DNA of 64,000 nt from Talpa occidentalis (taxonomy: Eukaryota; Chordata; Mammalia; Eulipotyphla; Talpidae). Under the pieces are notes generated by a model. The model searched no databases. It saw only the letters and a program-made list of their open reading frames with translations, and had not been told where the DNA came from. This document shows, one piece after another, positions 44,990-55,516 of the stretch (position 1 is its first letter; every line of letters starts with the position of its first letter). Made by a program: the position numbers and the translations under genes. The stretch lies in NCBI RefSeq assembly GCF_014898055.3, contig NW_023604295.1, positions 70,076,545 through 70,140,544 on the forward strand, in the 5' to 3' direction.

Positions 44990-46830
44990 GGAAGGACCAT
45001 TTTCCCAAGAAAAAGCAATAGAGTAGAGAAGCTATGAGAAATAGCAATATACTTTTGCTTCCTAACTGGACAGTTTGACCTTGGGGACTTTAGAATCTGC
45101 TACTGAGCAGTTTGACACCAAAGACTTTCCACACACAAAACATGTGGAAAAAAGGAGGAAGCCAGCCTCCCCAAAACAACTTTCAGATGAGTAGACATCT
45201 ACAACTGAATATCTGGGAGGCAGATGGATGCAGGCAAGAGTAGGCCATATAGTCAGAAATCAATCAAGAAACCATGGCTAGAAGGTGAAACATTCCATAT
45301 CCATGCGACTAGTGGTGCTTGAGGCCACCAGACAGTCCTTGTGATTGCTGGCTTGACACTTACATCTAAGGTAGGAATGGTCTGCTTAACTGGGCATGGT
45401 ACTATTGGGGAAGGCCTGGATAGAGGAATTTAATGTGAGTGAGAAAAGATTCACCTGTGGATATGAAGTTTCTCTATAGCTGGACCTTATGTTAGGCATA
45501 CACACTGGTCCCAGCTGGGTCAGGGTCATTTTTGGGATTGCATTTACCTAAGATTGCTATCACTAATCAGACTTTAAAGCACTAGGTCCTCCCCACAGCA
45601 GTTTTCTCTCAGGAAAAGACTCAGTACCTGATGACACTAGCTGCAGTTCTACCCTGACCCCAGCCCTCTTCTGCAGTCACAGACCCTGAGAAAGGACTGA
45701 CAGGAGTATGCAAGATACACAGTGTTTTACAGATGGCACTTATGATAGACTCTAAGAAACATCTACCCCTGTTTGTTTCATTATCAAATTTGGGTCTTCA
45801 GGCTGTTGTGTCCATAGTGCAAACCCACAGTTTCCAGGTCATTCTGCTCCAATGAAAAACTACTGGTCACAAAATCCCAAAACAGAAGCTGGAGCACAGC
45901 TGAGGAGTCAGTGCCATCTTGAAGCTAATGGCAAAACTCTGACACAGGAACTGGCCCAAGAGAGGGAGTTCTTGCAGATTCTCCCCTAGCTCAGACACCT
46001 GTAGCCCCTTAGAAGACCTGAAATCTTGGTAACTTTCCAGCAGCAACCTATTGGCTCACCATACCTCTGGCTCCAACCGTCTGTTGGCACTAGAGAGTCA
46101 ATCATTCAAACAGGTGCATATGCTTCAGTTTATAAAGCCACAGACACCTCAGGCTCCTGGGCAAACAACCTAAAATAATATTCTACAATCTGTAATCTTA
46201 ATATAGGGCCAGAAATCAAGTTAAGGAATGGAAGTTGTTTAGCTAAACCCATAAAAACTAAAATTTGAAGAGAGAGAGGAATACATCAGCAAAATCATGG
46301 AACAAAACATCTCCTGGGAAAAGTCTATATTCAGGAACTAGACAACTGGTTTAAAGCAACCAATAACCCTTACTATGTTTATTGGAATAAGAAAAAAATA
46401 GATTAAAAAATCAATTACAAGGATAAAAAATGAAAAAATTAAAGTTTAAATAATGAGCTTAAAGAATTCTGTAACTAAACTAAATCTACTAGAAGGGCTC
46501 AATAGTAGACATATAAGATCAGCAAGCTTATATGTAAAAACACAGTAATGGAAATCACAGAGATGAGTAAAAGAGTAAAAAAGACTTAAAAAAGAATGAA
46601 ATTTGTGTAAGAAACTGTGGGAAAATACCATGAGACTGTAATTCATTCACTCTTTCAGAAATTTTATTAAAAGAAATATTAGTCAGGAAGTCCCTTAACC
46701 TGGAAAAGGAAACAGACAGCCCAATCTAAGAAGCCCGAAGAATTCAAACTGAGACAAATGCAAACAGACACAAAACAAGGTATAATATAATTAAGTTGAT
46801 AAACATTAATGATAAGTAAAAACACTAAGT
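44990..46830 (+). mobile_element. Decayed L1 5' UTR and ORF1 region (old subfamily or HAL1-like)
   Basis: The right part is the clearer one: ATATTCTACAATCTGTAATC, CAGAAATCAAGTTAAGGAAT, AAATCACAGAGATGAGTAAA, CCCAATCTAAGAAGCCCGAA and GAATTCAAACTGAGACAAAT follow the ORF1/5' UTR order of old mammalian L1s. Nothing remains open. The left 1 kb (44990-46000) is GC-richer and presumed 5' UTR. Confidence 0.45.
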
Positions 46831-46834
46831 GTCT

Positions 46835-47265
46835 GAGGGGGAAAAAAAAGTGTAAGGGAACCTTTATAAAATTATCTGTGGATTTCTGGGAGGAAACCTA
46901 AAAGACCTGAAGGGAATAGAATGGTATATTTGTACTTCTACGTTGTTCATGGTATATACACAAGCTGAAATAACTAATTTATTTTGTGAATTTGATTATT
47001 TCTTATTTTTTTTTCCCAAAGGACTAAGATCCTCGATGTATCTTGATGTTATCTATCTTGATTTTAATATCCGTTTTACAAAGCACTATCTTGCATCTGG
47101 AAGATACTAAACATGTAAAATGATCCTTTGTATTGAAATTATATAAATGAAGCTACATCATTCAGAGTAGGGTTCTAATGTCAGACAACAAAGGAAAATT
47201 ACGTATGGTCGATTTTACCCTCAAGTATATTTTCAATCATCGGTATTTACAGGGTAGATATTTTG
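46835..47265. other. Intergenic sequence
   Basis: AT-rich, nothing recognised. Confidence 0.4.
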
Positions 47266-47267
47266 TG

Positions 47268-47321
47268 TGTAGAATGGCACTCTGTAGAATAATCTGTAGA
47301 CTGGCACTCTGTAGAATAATC
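47268..47321. repeat. 27-bp tandem duplication at a SINE insertion site
   Basis: Two 27-bp units (47268-47294, 47295-47321), each TGTAGAATGGCACTC or TGTAGACTGGCACTC followed by TGTAGAATAATC, differ at one position. The next SINE inserted at the end of the second unit. Confidence 0.93.
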
Positions 47322-47448
47322 TTTTTTTTTTTTTTTTTTTTTTTTTTTGTGGGCGCCTCGCTGGTGGCCGGGGATCGAACCAGCACTGCATAGGCTGCAG
47401 GCAGCCTCACAACCCAGCGCTCAACTGCTGTGCCACCAGGGGAGGCCC
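47322..47448 (-). mobile_element. Head-only SINE with poly(A), 3' body missing
   Basis: A T-run (47322-47348) is followed directly by GTGGGCGCCTCGCTGGTGGC, box B as GGGGATCGAACC (minus strand) and the head CTCAACTGCTGTGCCACC ending GGAGGCCC. Only about 100 bp of the tRNA-like head and adjoining body is present; the rest of the body and the usual tail are absent, yet it has poly(A) and a 17-bp target-site duplication with one mismatch, CTGTAGAATAATCTTTT (47309-47325) against CTGTAGAATATTCTTTT (47448-47464). The element was therefore inserted in this short form. Confidence 0.93.
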
Positions 47449-47465
47449 TGTAGAATATTCTTTTA

Positions 47466-47815
47466 GCTCCTTGTTATAAGTCATGATTTTTCCATGATAG
47501 TTAATGGAACATTTGATAAGTTCTTTATAAATTTCTCAAAATTTCTCCCACTATTGATAACATTAAAAATTTAAGGTTTACTTATAAGTAATTTCCAATT
47601 GCTTACTTTTTCTCTCTCTACTGCCTTCCTTTTTATTTTTATTTATTATGAGAAAAAATGACTATTTTTTGTAAATGTAAGTTGCTATCACCTTGTCCAT
47701 TAATTGTCAAGTATTAAGCATAAACTATTAACAATTCCTAAAATAAATCATTTTTTCTTTTTCTGATATACAAACAATATAAAACAAGATTAAATATTCT
47801 AAATGTTAGGTATTA
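47466..47815. other. Intergenic sequence
   Basis: AT-rich spacer between two SINEs whose heads face each other. Confidence 0.4.
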
Positions 47816-47831
47816 AAACTCTGGATAACTT

Positions 47832-48147
47832 GGGCCTCCCCTGGTGGTGCAGTGGTTGAGCACTGGGCTGTGAAGCTGCCCGCAGCCTCTGCAGCACCGG
47901 TTCGATCCCTGGTAGCTGGCGAGGGTCCCACATGGCCCGACAGACCTCTCCTGCCACGCCCGCTGCTCCCCTCAGCAGTGTATTTCATCGTCTGCCTGTT
48001 CTGCTCCCCACTCTGGCTCTGGTGAATTCTCTCACCCTCCCACGCTTCTGACTGTACTCAGTGCTTGTATAAATAAATAAATAAACAAACAAACAAACAA
48101 ACAAATAAATAAATAAATAAATAAATAAAATCTTTAAAAAAAAAACC
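47832..48147 (+). mobile_element. tRNA-derived SINE, type 1, expanded tail
   Basis: GGGCCTCCCCTGGTGGTGCA head, box B CGGTTCGATCCC intact, tail AAATAAATAAATAAAC expanded into a mixed (AAAC)n/(AAAT)n microsatellite at 48070-48129. Target-site duplication AACTCTGGATAACTT (47817-47831) against AACTCTGGCTAACTT (48148-48162). Confidence 0.95.
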
Positions 48148-48162
48148 AACTCTGGCTAACTT

Positions 48163-48560
48163 GTTTAACAGAGAAAGATTTGAATGGAGTTTCTGGATGA
48201 ACGAAAGTGGGAGAGGGCTGGTAATGTCTAAGAAAAGAAAATTATTTCTTCTTTGTTCAAATTATGTTTGAGGATGCTTAAGTGTAGAATACTGCGTATA
48301 GAATATTGCACACATTTCTATGAATAAATGTATAGGAGAGAAATTTGTTTATAAATTAAAATGTTGTGTTCATAATTTTATAGGTAGTATATAAAATGTG
48401 GATATGGGTAACTAAAGTTTTGAGTGTGGAAAAAAAATGATGCTATACCCCAGAAAATTCACAATTCATTATGTCGTGTTTGGGAGAAAAACTAATAAAA
48501 GAGAATGAGAAGTAGGAAAAAAAGCAAGAAGAATGCAATATTTTGATGCAATTCCAAGTT
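48163..48560. other. Intergenic sequence
   Basis: No feature recognised. Confidence 0.4.
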
Positions 48561-48565
48561 CAATG

Positions 48566-48616
48566 CTATACTCTTCTGGAGTGTTCCTTGCTGTACTCTT
48601 TCTGGAATGTTCCTTG
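48566..48616. repeat. 25/26-bp imperfect tandem duplication
   Basis: CTATACTCTTCTGGAGTG + TTCCTTG is followed by CTGTACTCTTTCTGGAATG + TTCCTTG. The antisense frame over it (48469-48666) is a repeat by-product. Confidence 0.85.
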
Positions 48617-48635
48617 CTATACATAATAAAAATGG

Positions 48636-48665
48636 ATCTCTCTCTCTCTCTGCCTCCCTCCCCCA
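48636..48665. repeat. Short (TC)n tract
   Basis: ATCTCTCTCTCTCTC followed by TGCCTCCCTCCCCC. Confidence 0.9.
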
Positions 48666-48669
48666 CCTG

Positions 48670-49115
48670 TGTTTGTGTGTGCTGAATAGCTTTATAAATG
48701 TTAATGTATCACTCTCAAAAACTGTTTTCTACTTCCTAAATCTTACATAGTATTGCTCAGCATGAAAATTTTTATATCAGTGTCTGATGAACTAAGTGTT
48801 TTCCTCATTATTTTATGCTGTTTTCCTCTTGCTAGGTACTGGATTTGCTGGATAATTTTGATATAATGCATTCCTCCTATTTTTCATTTAATAAACAGAC
48901 AAAAACCCAACTGAAGGGTAACTTTTATTGTTTCTTTCTTCATTTATTTATGCCACAGGCCAATGTCCTTCAAAGTACACTTTTGTTTTTCCTTTTGTGT
49001 ACCATGGGGTAATTAAATGTCAACCAGTATATATTTTTACCATTTTTTATCTAAGTTGATTATATTTTGGGGGGGAAAGACAATTTAAGTGTGAGATTCA
49101 TTTTTTTTTGCTTTT
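48670..49115. other. Intergenic sequence
   Basis: No feature recognised. Confidence 0.4.
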
Positions 49116-49119
49116 TGCT

Positions 49120-49560
49120 TTGTTAAATTTATTAATTTTTTTATTGATGCACCATTTTTTTACATCCTTGTTAGTGTTTTGACAGTATAGGATTTACCTT
49201 CTCAGGTGTAGTCACAGTAACACTCGTATCACCAAGTACCCATAGTCCTCCACCACAGTCCATTGTGTTTTCCCTCACCTATGCTCTCTTTCTTACCACT
49301 CTCCCCACCTCTTTGAAAGCCACAAATCTCTAGTCAGATTTGAAAAACTGGTTTTAAATGTTGTCTTTTTTCTGACCCTTTGTTTTTCATATAGTCCATC
49401 TGTAAGTGACTCCATCTGGTTTTTATCTTTCTTCTTCTGGCTTATTTCACCTAGCATAATTAATTCCAATTCCATCCATGTTGCTGCAAATGGCACGTTA
49501 ATCTTTTTGATTGCTGACTAGTATTCCATTGTGTATATAATCACATTCCATGTTTAAAAA
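49120..49560 (-). mobile_element. Older LINE-1 3' end: ORF2 C-terminal remnant plus 3' UTR
   Basis: On the minus strand the frame at 49496-49293 begins in the last ORF2 block (FAATWMELELIMLGEISQ), which parallels [18 protein letters not shown] of the L1 at 3644-4757, and runs on past the usual end. The 3' UTR is purine-rich and ends with CAAGGATGTAAAAAAATGG. It belongs to a different, older subfamily than the 3644-4757 copy: its 3' UTR is different and it is more mutated. Confidence 0.85.
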
Positions 49561-49561
49561 A

Positions 49562-50425
49562 AAACATTATCTTGTCTTTGGGAGAAATAAACTATTCATA
49601 TTCTACATATTATTGAATATTATTTTACAATGTTCTATATATTTAGTATTTACTTATTAATGTACCATAACATAAACTCTTCTCCATGATAGGTCATTTG
49701 GGCATTGCATATAGTGAATAAAATAGTCAAGATAGCTTCAAAATAATGTAAAAACCTTTCCAGATTATGTCATGTGCATACATATGCCAACTAATATTCT
49801 GAGATTACCAGTATTTCTCAAAGGACATCATAAATGTATTTAAGATAAAATCAACAACACAAAATTTATGTATCAAGAAAATAAAATATCTTGTGACAGT
49901 TTCCTTTCAGCCATTTAGAGACTTTGCTACAAAGAAAATATGACTACATTATCTTTTATGGGTATATTAATTAGAATGAAGATTAAATTAAAATATTTTC
50001 CATATATATTTGTTGAAATGTATAATTGTATATTTCATGGTGATTTGCATAATGGGCATTTCCTTTATACATTTAATGTTAAATATTTTATATAAATAGT
50101 AGAGTTAAATAATAATATAGTTACATTATAATATTAAAATAAATTGTCACCAAAATTGGCAATTCCTATTTTTGTAGTTGTGAATGCTTCTACTTTTATA
50201 CCTAAATATACACATACATATTCTTTCATACAATTTAAGAAAGATTTTTTGGCGTTTAGTTATAGTATAAGTTCCTCCTTACAACAATTTCTCAGGGACT
50301 GTTTTTAACATGTGGGGCAATACATTAAAATTTGATTTGATGGAAATTTGACTGTATAGAAATTTCATTTTCATATGTTTACCATATGTACATATGTATG
50401 CTAAATCCAAAACACAAGTTAAGCA
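49562..50425. other. AT-rich intergenic sequence
   Basis: No gene or repeat recognised. Confidence 0.45.
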
Positions 50426-50444
50426 TTAAAATAGAATCGTCTTT

Positions 50445-50694
50445 GGGCCTCCCCGGTGGCGCAGCGGTTGAGCGCTGGGTTGCGAAGCTGTCTAGGCTGC
50501 TCCCCGGCCACCGGAGGAGGGTCCACATGGCGTGCAGACTTCTCCTGCCGCCCGCTGCTCCTCAGCAGTGTACTTCGGTCCTTCTGCCTGCTCTGCTCCC
50601 GCTCTGGCTCTGGTGAATTCTCTCACCCTCCGCGCTTCTGACTGTACCCAGTGCATGTAAAACAAAAAACAAACAAGCAAACAATAAATAAAGC

Positions 50695-50721
<27 letters not shown>
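50445..50721 (+). mobile_element. tRNA-derived SINE, type 1/1x, box B deleted, perfect 17-bp TSD
   Basis: Box A TGGCGCAGCGG is intact, but GCGAAGCTGTCTAGGCTGC runs straight into CTCCCCGGCC, so about 30 bp including box B is missing. Tail CAGTGCATGTAAAACAAAAA, then AAAGCATTATAAAAA and a long poly(A). Perfect target-site duplication AAAATAGAATCGTCTTT at 50428-50444 and 50722-50738. Several other single-base losses occur in the body. Confidence 0.95.
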
Positions 50722-50725
<4 letters not shown>

Positions 50726-50739
50726 TAGAATCGTCTTTA

Positions 50740-51685
50740 TATTTTCTTCTGCACAAAATTGTCAGTAATTTTATTTTTTCTGTCTAAAAATTTGCCTTGC
50801 AATGATTCTATAAATCTTCTTAACTCTTGCAAGGATGGTTGATTTTTAGAATGCCATTGAAAATGAACTTGTGGGACAGGTAATTCCTATGTGGCAAGCC
50901 TATTTGCACACTGCCATCAGCATGCAATGACAAGATATAAAAACTGTCGGAACAATTCATGTGAAGAACATCACACCAAATAAAATCATAGAGTACCTGT
51001 GTAACCAATAATAACACATTTTTTGATCTCTTTAATGTTACATATGTAATAAATAGTTGTTCTGATTGTATACTATAAAATCTACAACTTAATCAAACCG
51101 TATCTTTGTTCCTATTAACTATAGGCGCATCACACGCACACGCAAGCATGCACACACTGTTTCCAGTGCATTAAGTGCCAGTGGGAAGAAATATGAAAGA
51201 TCGCCAGAACTGGAAACTCCCTGATAGAAGCAGACCTTTATTAACCTGTGGCACCAGTGTGATAGTTCTAGCTAGCAATTCCTCAGACTCTAAAATCTAA
51301 ATTAGTTAATGGTCCTTGTCAGCAGCCTGCATTTCTAGGGATGCTGCAAAGTATTTCTTTCTTCCAGTCACAGAAAACCTTGGCTAGAGTCAAGGATATT
51401 GAGGAAGTAGGGCATGTGTCATCCTTGAAATATAATGGATCTCTAATGTACATCTCCTAGAAACCACTATCAATCCCATTTCTCAGCCTGCAAGTCGAGT
51501 ATCTCCCTAAAGGAAATGGTGGTGATGACAGAACAACTGAGGCTTAAAAGGTAAATGTCCTCCAGACATTAAACGTCTACCAGGATGAGCTAGAGCTCAA
51601 ATGAAAATGTCTACTTCTGAATAAAAACCTATTTTAAAACAAACATAAATTTTAAAATATGCAATGACAATTACTTTGTGCAATA
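50740..51685. other. Intergenic sequence
   Basis: 51100-51560 is less AT-rich and may hold an old LTR-like fragment (AGCAGACCTTTATTAACC), not assignable. A small CACGCACACGCA patch lies at 51130-51160. No gene recognised. Confidence 0.4.
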
Positions 51686-51689
51686 TGAT

Positions 51690-52165
51690 TGCATGTTATC
51701 TGTCTATTGTAAGGAAAGTATTTTATATGTTGTATTACCTTAAGCAAGTTACTTAATGCTTTTGGACCAAGTCTTTTCTTCTCTTGAAAATGAGGATGAG
51801 GGCCTCCCCTGGTGGCACAGGTGGTTGAGCGCCTCACTGTGAAGCTGTCTGCAGCCTCTGCAGCACCAGTTTGATCCCGGCTGGCTGGCAAGGGTCCCAC
51901 ATAGTGGGGCAGACCTCTCCTGTCTCGCCTGCTGCTCCCCTCAGCAGTGCATTTTGTCAGTCTGCCTGTTCTGTTCCCCGCTCTGTCTCTGGTGATTCCT
52001 CTCACCCTTCCGCACATCTGGCCTCTACCCCAGTTCTTGCATAAATAAATAAATCTTAAAAAAAATTAAAAAATTTAAAAAATGAGGATGATAATGCATA
52101 CATGATGAATTGTCATAAGTAGATATTTGTATTTTCAGAGTCATTACAACAGTGTCCGTCATGCC
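51690..52165 (+). repeat. MIR, split by a SINE
   Basis: ACCTTAAGCAAGTTACTTAA, then TTCTTCTCTTGAAAATGAGG before the SINE, and AATGAGGATGATAATGCATA, CATAAGTAGATATTTG after it follow the MIR core and 3' order. The two halves join exactly at the SINE's target-site duplication. Confidence 0.7.
51800..52078 (+). mobile_element. tRNA-derived SINE, type 2, nested in MIR
   Basis: GGGCCTCCCCTGGTGGCACA, CAGGTGGTTGAGCGCC, box B decayed (CAGTTTGATCCC), tail TTCTTGCATAAATAAATAAA. Perfect 13-bp target-site duplication AAAATGAGGATGA at 51787-51799 and 52079-52091. A 121-codon antisense frame over it is not a gene. Confidence 0.95.
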
Positions 52166-52265
52166 AATTTAGAATGGTAACGATATAAGTGCATGGTAAA
52201 TAGAACTGAGAAAACTAATCATGAAAATGTGTTCATAAGCCTCTTAATCATAGGAGGTGGCAATC

Positions 52266-52445
52266 GGAAGATCCCAGCTCAGTCATTTACAGGCTTGATT
52301 TTCTTAGACAAATTGTATAACCTATCTAAATATCATCTTTGAAATGGAAATACCTCTTGTCTCATAGTGTTAACTTGGAGAATTAAAGGGACAGTGCCTG
52401 TAAGGTAGTATCGTAAACAAAATAGGTGTGGAGCACAGAAGAGGT
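52266..52445 (+). repeat. MIR-like SINE remnant
   Basis: GGAAGATCCCAGCTCAGTCA, TTAGACAAATTGTATAACC, CATCTTTGAAATGGAAATAC and GGGACAGTGCCTGTAAGGTA are in MIR order. Confidence 0.6.
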
Positions 52446-52449
52446 AATA

Positions 52450-53895
52450 TTATCAAGTGTCTCCTCACTAATTAGTGCTGGGCTCATCTCTGGGTTACCA
52501 TTCACTTGTCATCCTTATGACCTCTGCTGAACCTGATCCAAACTTCTATCAACACTTTGATAGCAAAATTCTTTTCTAGGCAGTTGATGTGTAGTGCAGG
52601 CCTAGTGGAAATGAAACTGTTAAAAAGAAAAACCTTAGGGTGCTATAGCCAGAGGCATGTCTGAAAGTAAAACCTAGGAAGTTACTTAGAATCAGTGACT
52701 TTTGAAAAGTGAAGACAGCTTACTCTGGAAAAGTTCAGTTTAAAAGTTATTCTTTTTCTAACAAAAGCAGATGCCAAATAAAATTTTAAAAATGAATATG
52801 ATGCAATTCTATAAAACACAGAGGTAAAGTTTATGAATTTTCTACATTTGAGTATGAAGTGTGAACAATTGCAAACAGAGAGAATGGTGTTAGTAGCCAT
52901 GTGCCACCATACAAAAATGATAATTGTGATTTATAGTAGTTTATACAGAAAATAAAAACTAGTGCTAAATAGACAAAATAGGTGAAGCATAAAAAAATCC
53001 TGTAGAGGATTGTGTAAAAATATTGATCTTATTCACATCTAAGTAAAGGGCTTCTGTTTCTATGTAATGAGCTGCATCTAACATCACAGCTATATTGGCT
53101 ATTATGTGGCATTGTTTGGGTGACAATATACTGCATGCATATGTATTGTATCACTTGTGATCAGCACAAAAATAATATAAAGCCAATCAAAGAGGAAGTA
53201 ATACATAAATGGAAATATCTTTGAAAGGTTAATGAGGAAAAGTGAAAAAAAAATTGTAAGGAGTGTTCCAATGACATCATAAGGAAAGGACAAATAGAAG
53301 AAAGTATGAGAACTATAGGAAAGCAAATCCATTCTGTTCCTGCTCCTTCAGTGGACTGTAGGATAGAAGTTTAGAAATAAGAAAAACAAATAGAACCATG
53401 ACATATATCTACACTACAATAACAATCACAGTTGATTGTAACATAGTCCTGCAGGGGCACTATTTAGGATCACAATTTGCTATTGAAGAAAAATCAATCA
53501 TGGCCCTAGAACATCAACCATGGGGAACTACATGTGATCCCAAAGGAGACCTTAATGATATTGACACATATACAGATCCACAACTTCAAATATAAGATAT
53601 GTATGTCATATACTTGTGATATCTTATGTTACTGATACATTAAAAACCACATAATGTCAAATGTCAAGACCTTATTGCAATATGGTGGGGGGAGGGGGCT
53701 TGAGAATCTGATGGAAATCAGGTTCAATCCATGACAATGCACTCTATTTTTTTTTTTACCTTGTGTATGTTAAGCCTCTAGGTGTCGTTAATTTATTTAA
53801 GAAAAATATCCCCAATGTTTATTATGTGTCAAGATATGATAAAAAAAAAACATTTTCTTAGGGAAGTCTCAGTTTAATATAGTGAGAAGAGAGCA
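52450..53895. other. Intergenic sequence with a small unassigned open frame
   Basis: A 65-codon plus-strand frame at 53398-53595 (MTYIYTTITITVDCN...) has a balanced composition but no motif, neighbour exon or promoter I can recognise. A T-run lies at 53747-53757 and a G-rich patch at 53683-53700. Confidence 0.4.
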
Positions 53896-53899
53896 CAGT

Positions 53900-54310
53900 G
53901 AGCAGATGCATACATTAGAAAGTTATATATGTCAGAGGGGATGTATAGAAAGGTCTATGCTCAAGGCAGGGGTCTAAAGGATAGAGGATATAGTTATTTG
54001 GGAGAAAGTGAAATCTTAACTAGACTATGAAAGTTGCAACTAAGGGCCTAGAAAACAGAAGATTGCTCTTTGAAGATGGGGCCATCTGTCAAAAATATAT
54101 ACAAATATATGTAGATGATGTCACATTAAATATTACATGTAGTTCCATATGGGGAAATATAAGAATAGATAGATTGAAAAGGACAAAAAGCATGCCATGA
54201 TGGGTGATTTTTAAATAATATAGAACTCTGTAGAAAGACACTGAAGTTTGTAAACAAGGGGTGGAAAGGGTTTTAGAAAATCACTTGGATGGTCTAGTGT
54301 ATACGGTTGG
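53900..54310 (+). repeat. Possible old mammalian-wide repeat
   Basis: AACTCTGTAGAAAGACACTG and CACTTGGATGGTCTAGTGTA resemble part of an old interspersed repeat also suspected at 60450-60650. I cannot name it. Confidence 0.3.
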
Positions 54311-54314
54311 TACA

Positions 54315-54718
54315 CTGCCCTAACAGTTTGTTTTTTTTTTTTTTTTCTGAGCAGTTGAACCTATTCCTTTCCAGGTCAGTTGCTGTTTTGGTGTTAGCTA
54401 TTCATGGCTCACAGTTGTTTCCCTTCAGAGCATTGTCCTCAACTATGGTGACCTGCAATACCCGGTGTTTTATGTATTTCCATCCCTAGGAGGCTCCAAA
54501 AGCAAAATAACTGACTGAAAAGGCCAACCCAAGGGAGAACTAAACCTTGTGGAATAGCCCATGCTCCAGTACATCCAGAGAGATCATACTGAAGGTAAAC
54601 TACAACAGAGACCACATCATGTGGCTTAGCATTTCTCTTCTGCTTTGCCCTGCGTTTACCATTCCTTTTCTCAGGAGAACATGCCCTCAGAGAATTGTTT
54701 CTACAAGAGTTTCCAGAT
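54315..54718. other. Intergenic sequence
   Basis: Less AT-rich than average; a T-run at 54328-54345. The antisense 137-codon frame (54439-54852) runs from the following SINE into this stretch and has no recognisable domain. Confidence 0.4.
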
Positions 54719-54734
54719 AAGAATTTGCCTTTGG

Positions 54735-55018
54735 GGGCCTCCCCGGTGGCGCAGCGGTTGAGCGCTGGGTTGCGAAGCTGCCCGCAGCCTCTGCAGTGCC
54801 GGTTCAACCCCCGGCTGCTCCCCGGCCACCGCAGGAGAGTCCCACATGGCACGCAGACCTCTCCTGCTGCCCGCTGCTCCCCTCAGCAGTGTACTTTGGT
54901 CCTTCTGCCTGCTCTGCTCCCTGCTCTGGCTCTGGTGAATTCTCTCACCCTCCCGCGCTTCTGACTGTACCCAGTGCTTGTATAAATAAATAAATAAATA
55001 AATGTTTAAAAAAAAAAA
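54735..55018 (+). mobile_element. tRNA-derived SINE, type 1, well preserved
   Basis: Box A TGGCGCAGCGG, box B near-intact (CGGTTCAACCCC), CpG-rich body, CAGTGCTTGTATAAATAAAT and poly(A). Perfect 14-bp target-site duplication AAGAATTTGCCTTT at 54719-54732 and 55019-55032. Confidence 0.96.
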
Positions 55019-55232
55019 AAGAATTTGCCTTTAGAAAATTCAAAATAAGGAAATCATTCATGTAGAGAACTAAATAGGGAACAGAAAATCGGGTAGAAAA
55101 GTTAACATTCCAGAATCAGAATAATTATAGAGATCCTATTATACCTCAAATAAGAGATAGTTAAGAACAGAGTTAAAGCATAGCACTTAGACTGGAGGAA
55201 ATACGATTTCCAGGAATAATGAAGAATGAATT

Positions 55233-55508
55233 GGGCCTCCCCGGTGGCGCAGCGGTTGAGCGCTGGGTTGCGAAGCTGCCCGCAGCCTCTGTGGCGCCGG
55301 TTCGATCCCCGGCTGCTCCCCGGCCACCAGAGGAGGGTCCCACATGGCGCACAGACCTCTCCTGCCGCCCGCTGCTCCCCTCAGCAGTGTACTTTGGTCC
55401 TTCTGCCTGCTCTGCACCCCGCTCTGGCTCTGGTGAATTCTCTCACCCTCCTGCGCTTCTGACTGTACCCAGTGCGTGTATAAACAAATAAATAAATCTT
55501 TAAAAAAA
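55233..55508 (+). mobile_element. tRNA-derived SINE, type 1, closest to an intact promoter
   Basis: Box A TGGCGCAGCGG and box B GGTTCGATCCC both match the RNA polymerase III tRNA-promoter consensus exactly. Tail CAGTGCGTGTATAAACAAAT. Target-site duplication AATGAATT at 55225-55232 and 55509-55516. Frames of 76-90 codons over it are element-internal. Confidence 0.96.
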
Positions 55509-55516
55509 AATGAATT

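Noticed and set aside
53398..53595. 65-codon frame with balanced composition
   Set aside because: No recognisable motif, splice partner or regulatory context; not enough to call a gene or a retrocopy.
54439..54852. 137-codon minus-strand frame
   Set aside because: Starts inside a SINE and continues into flank; no recognisable protein feature.
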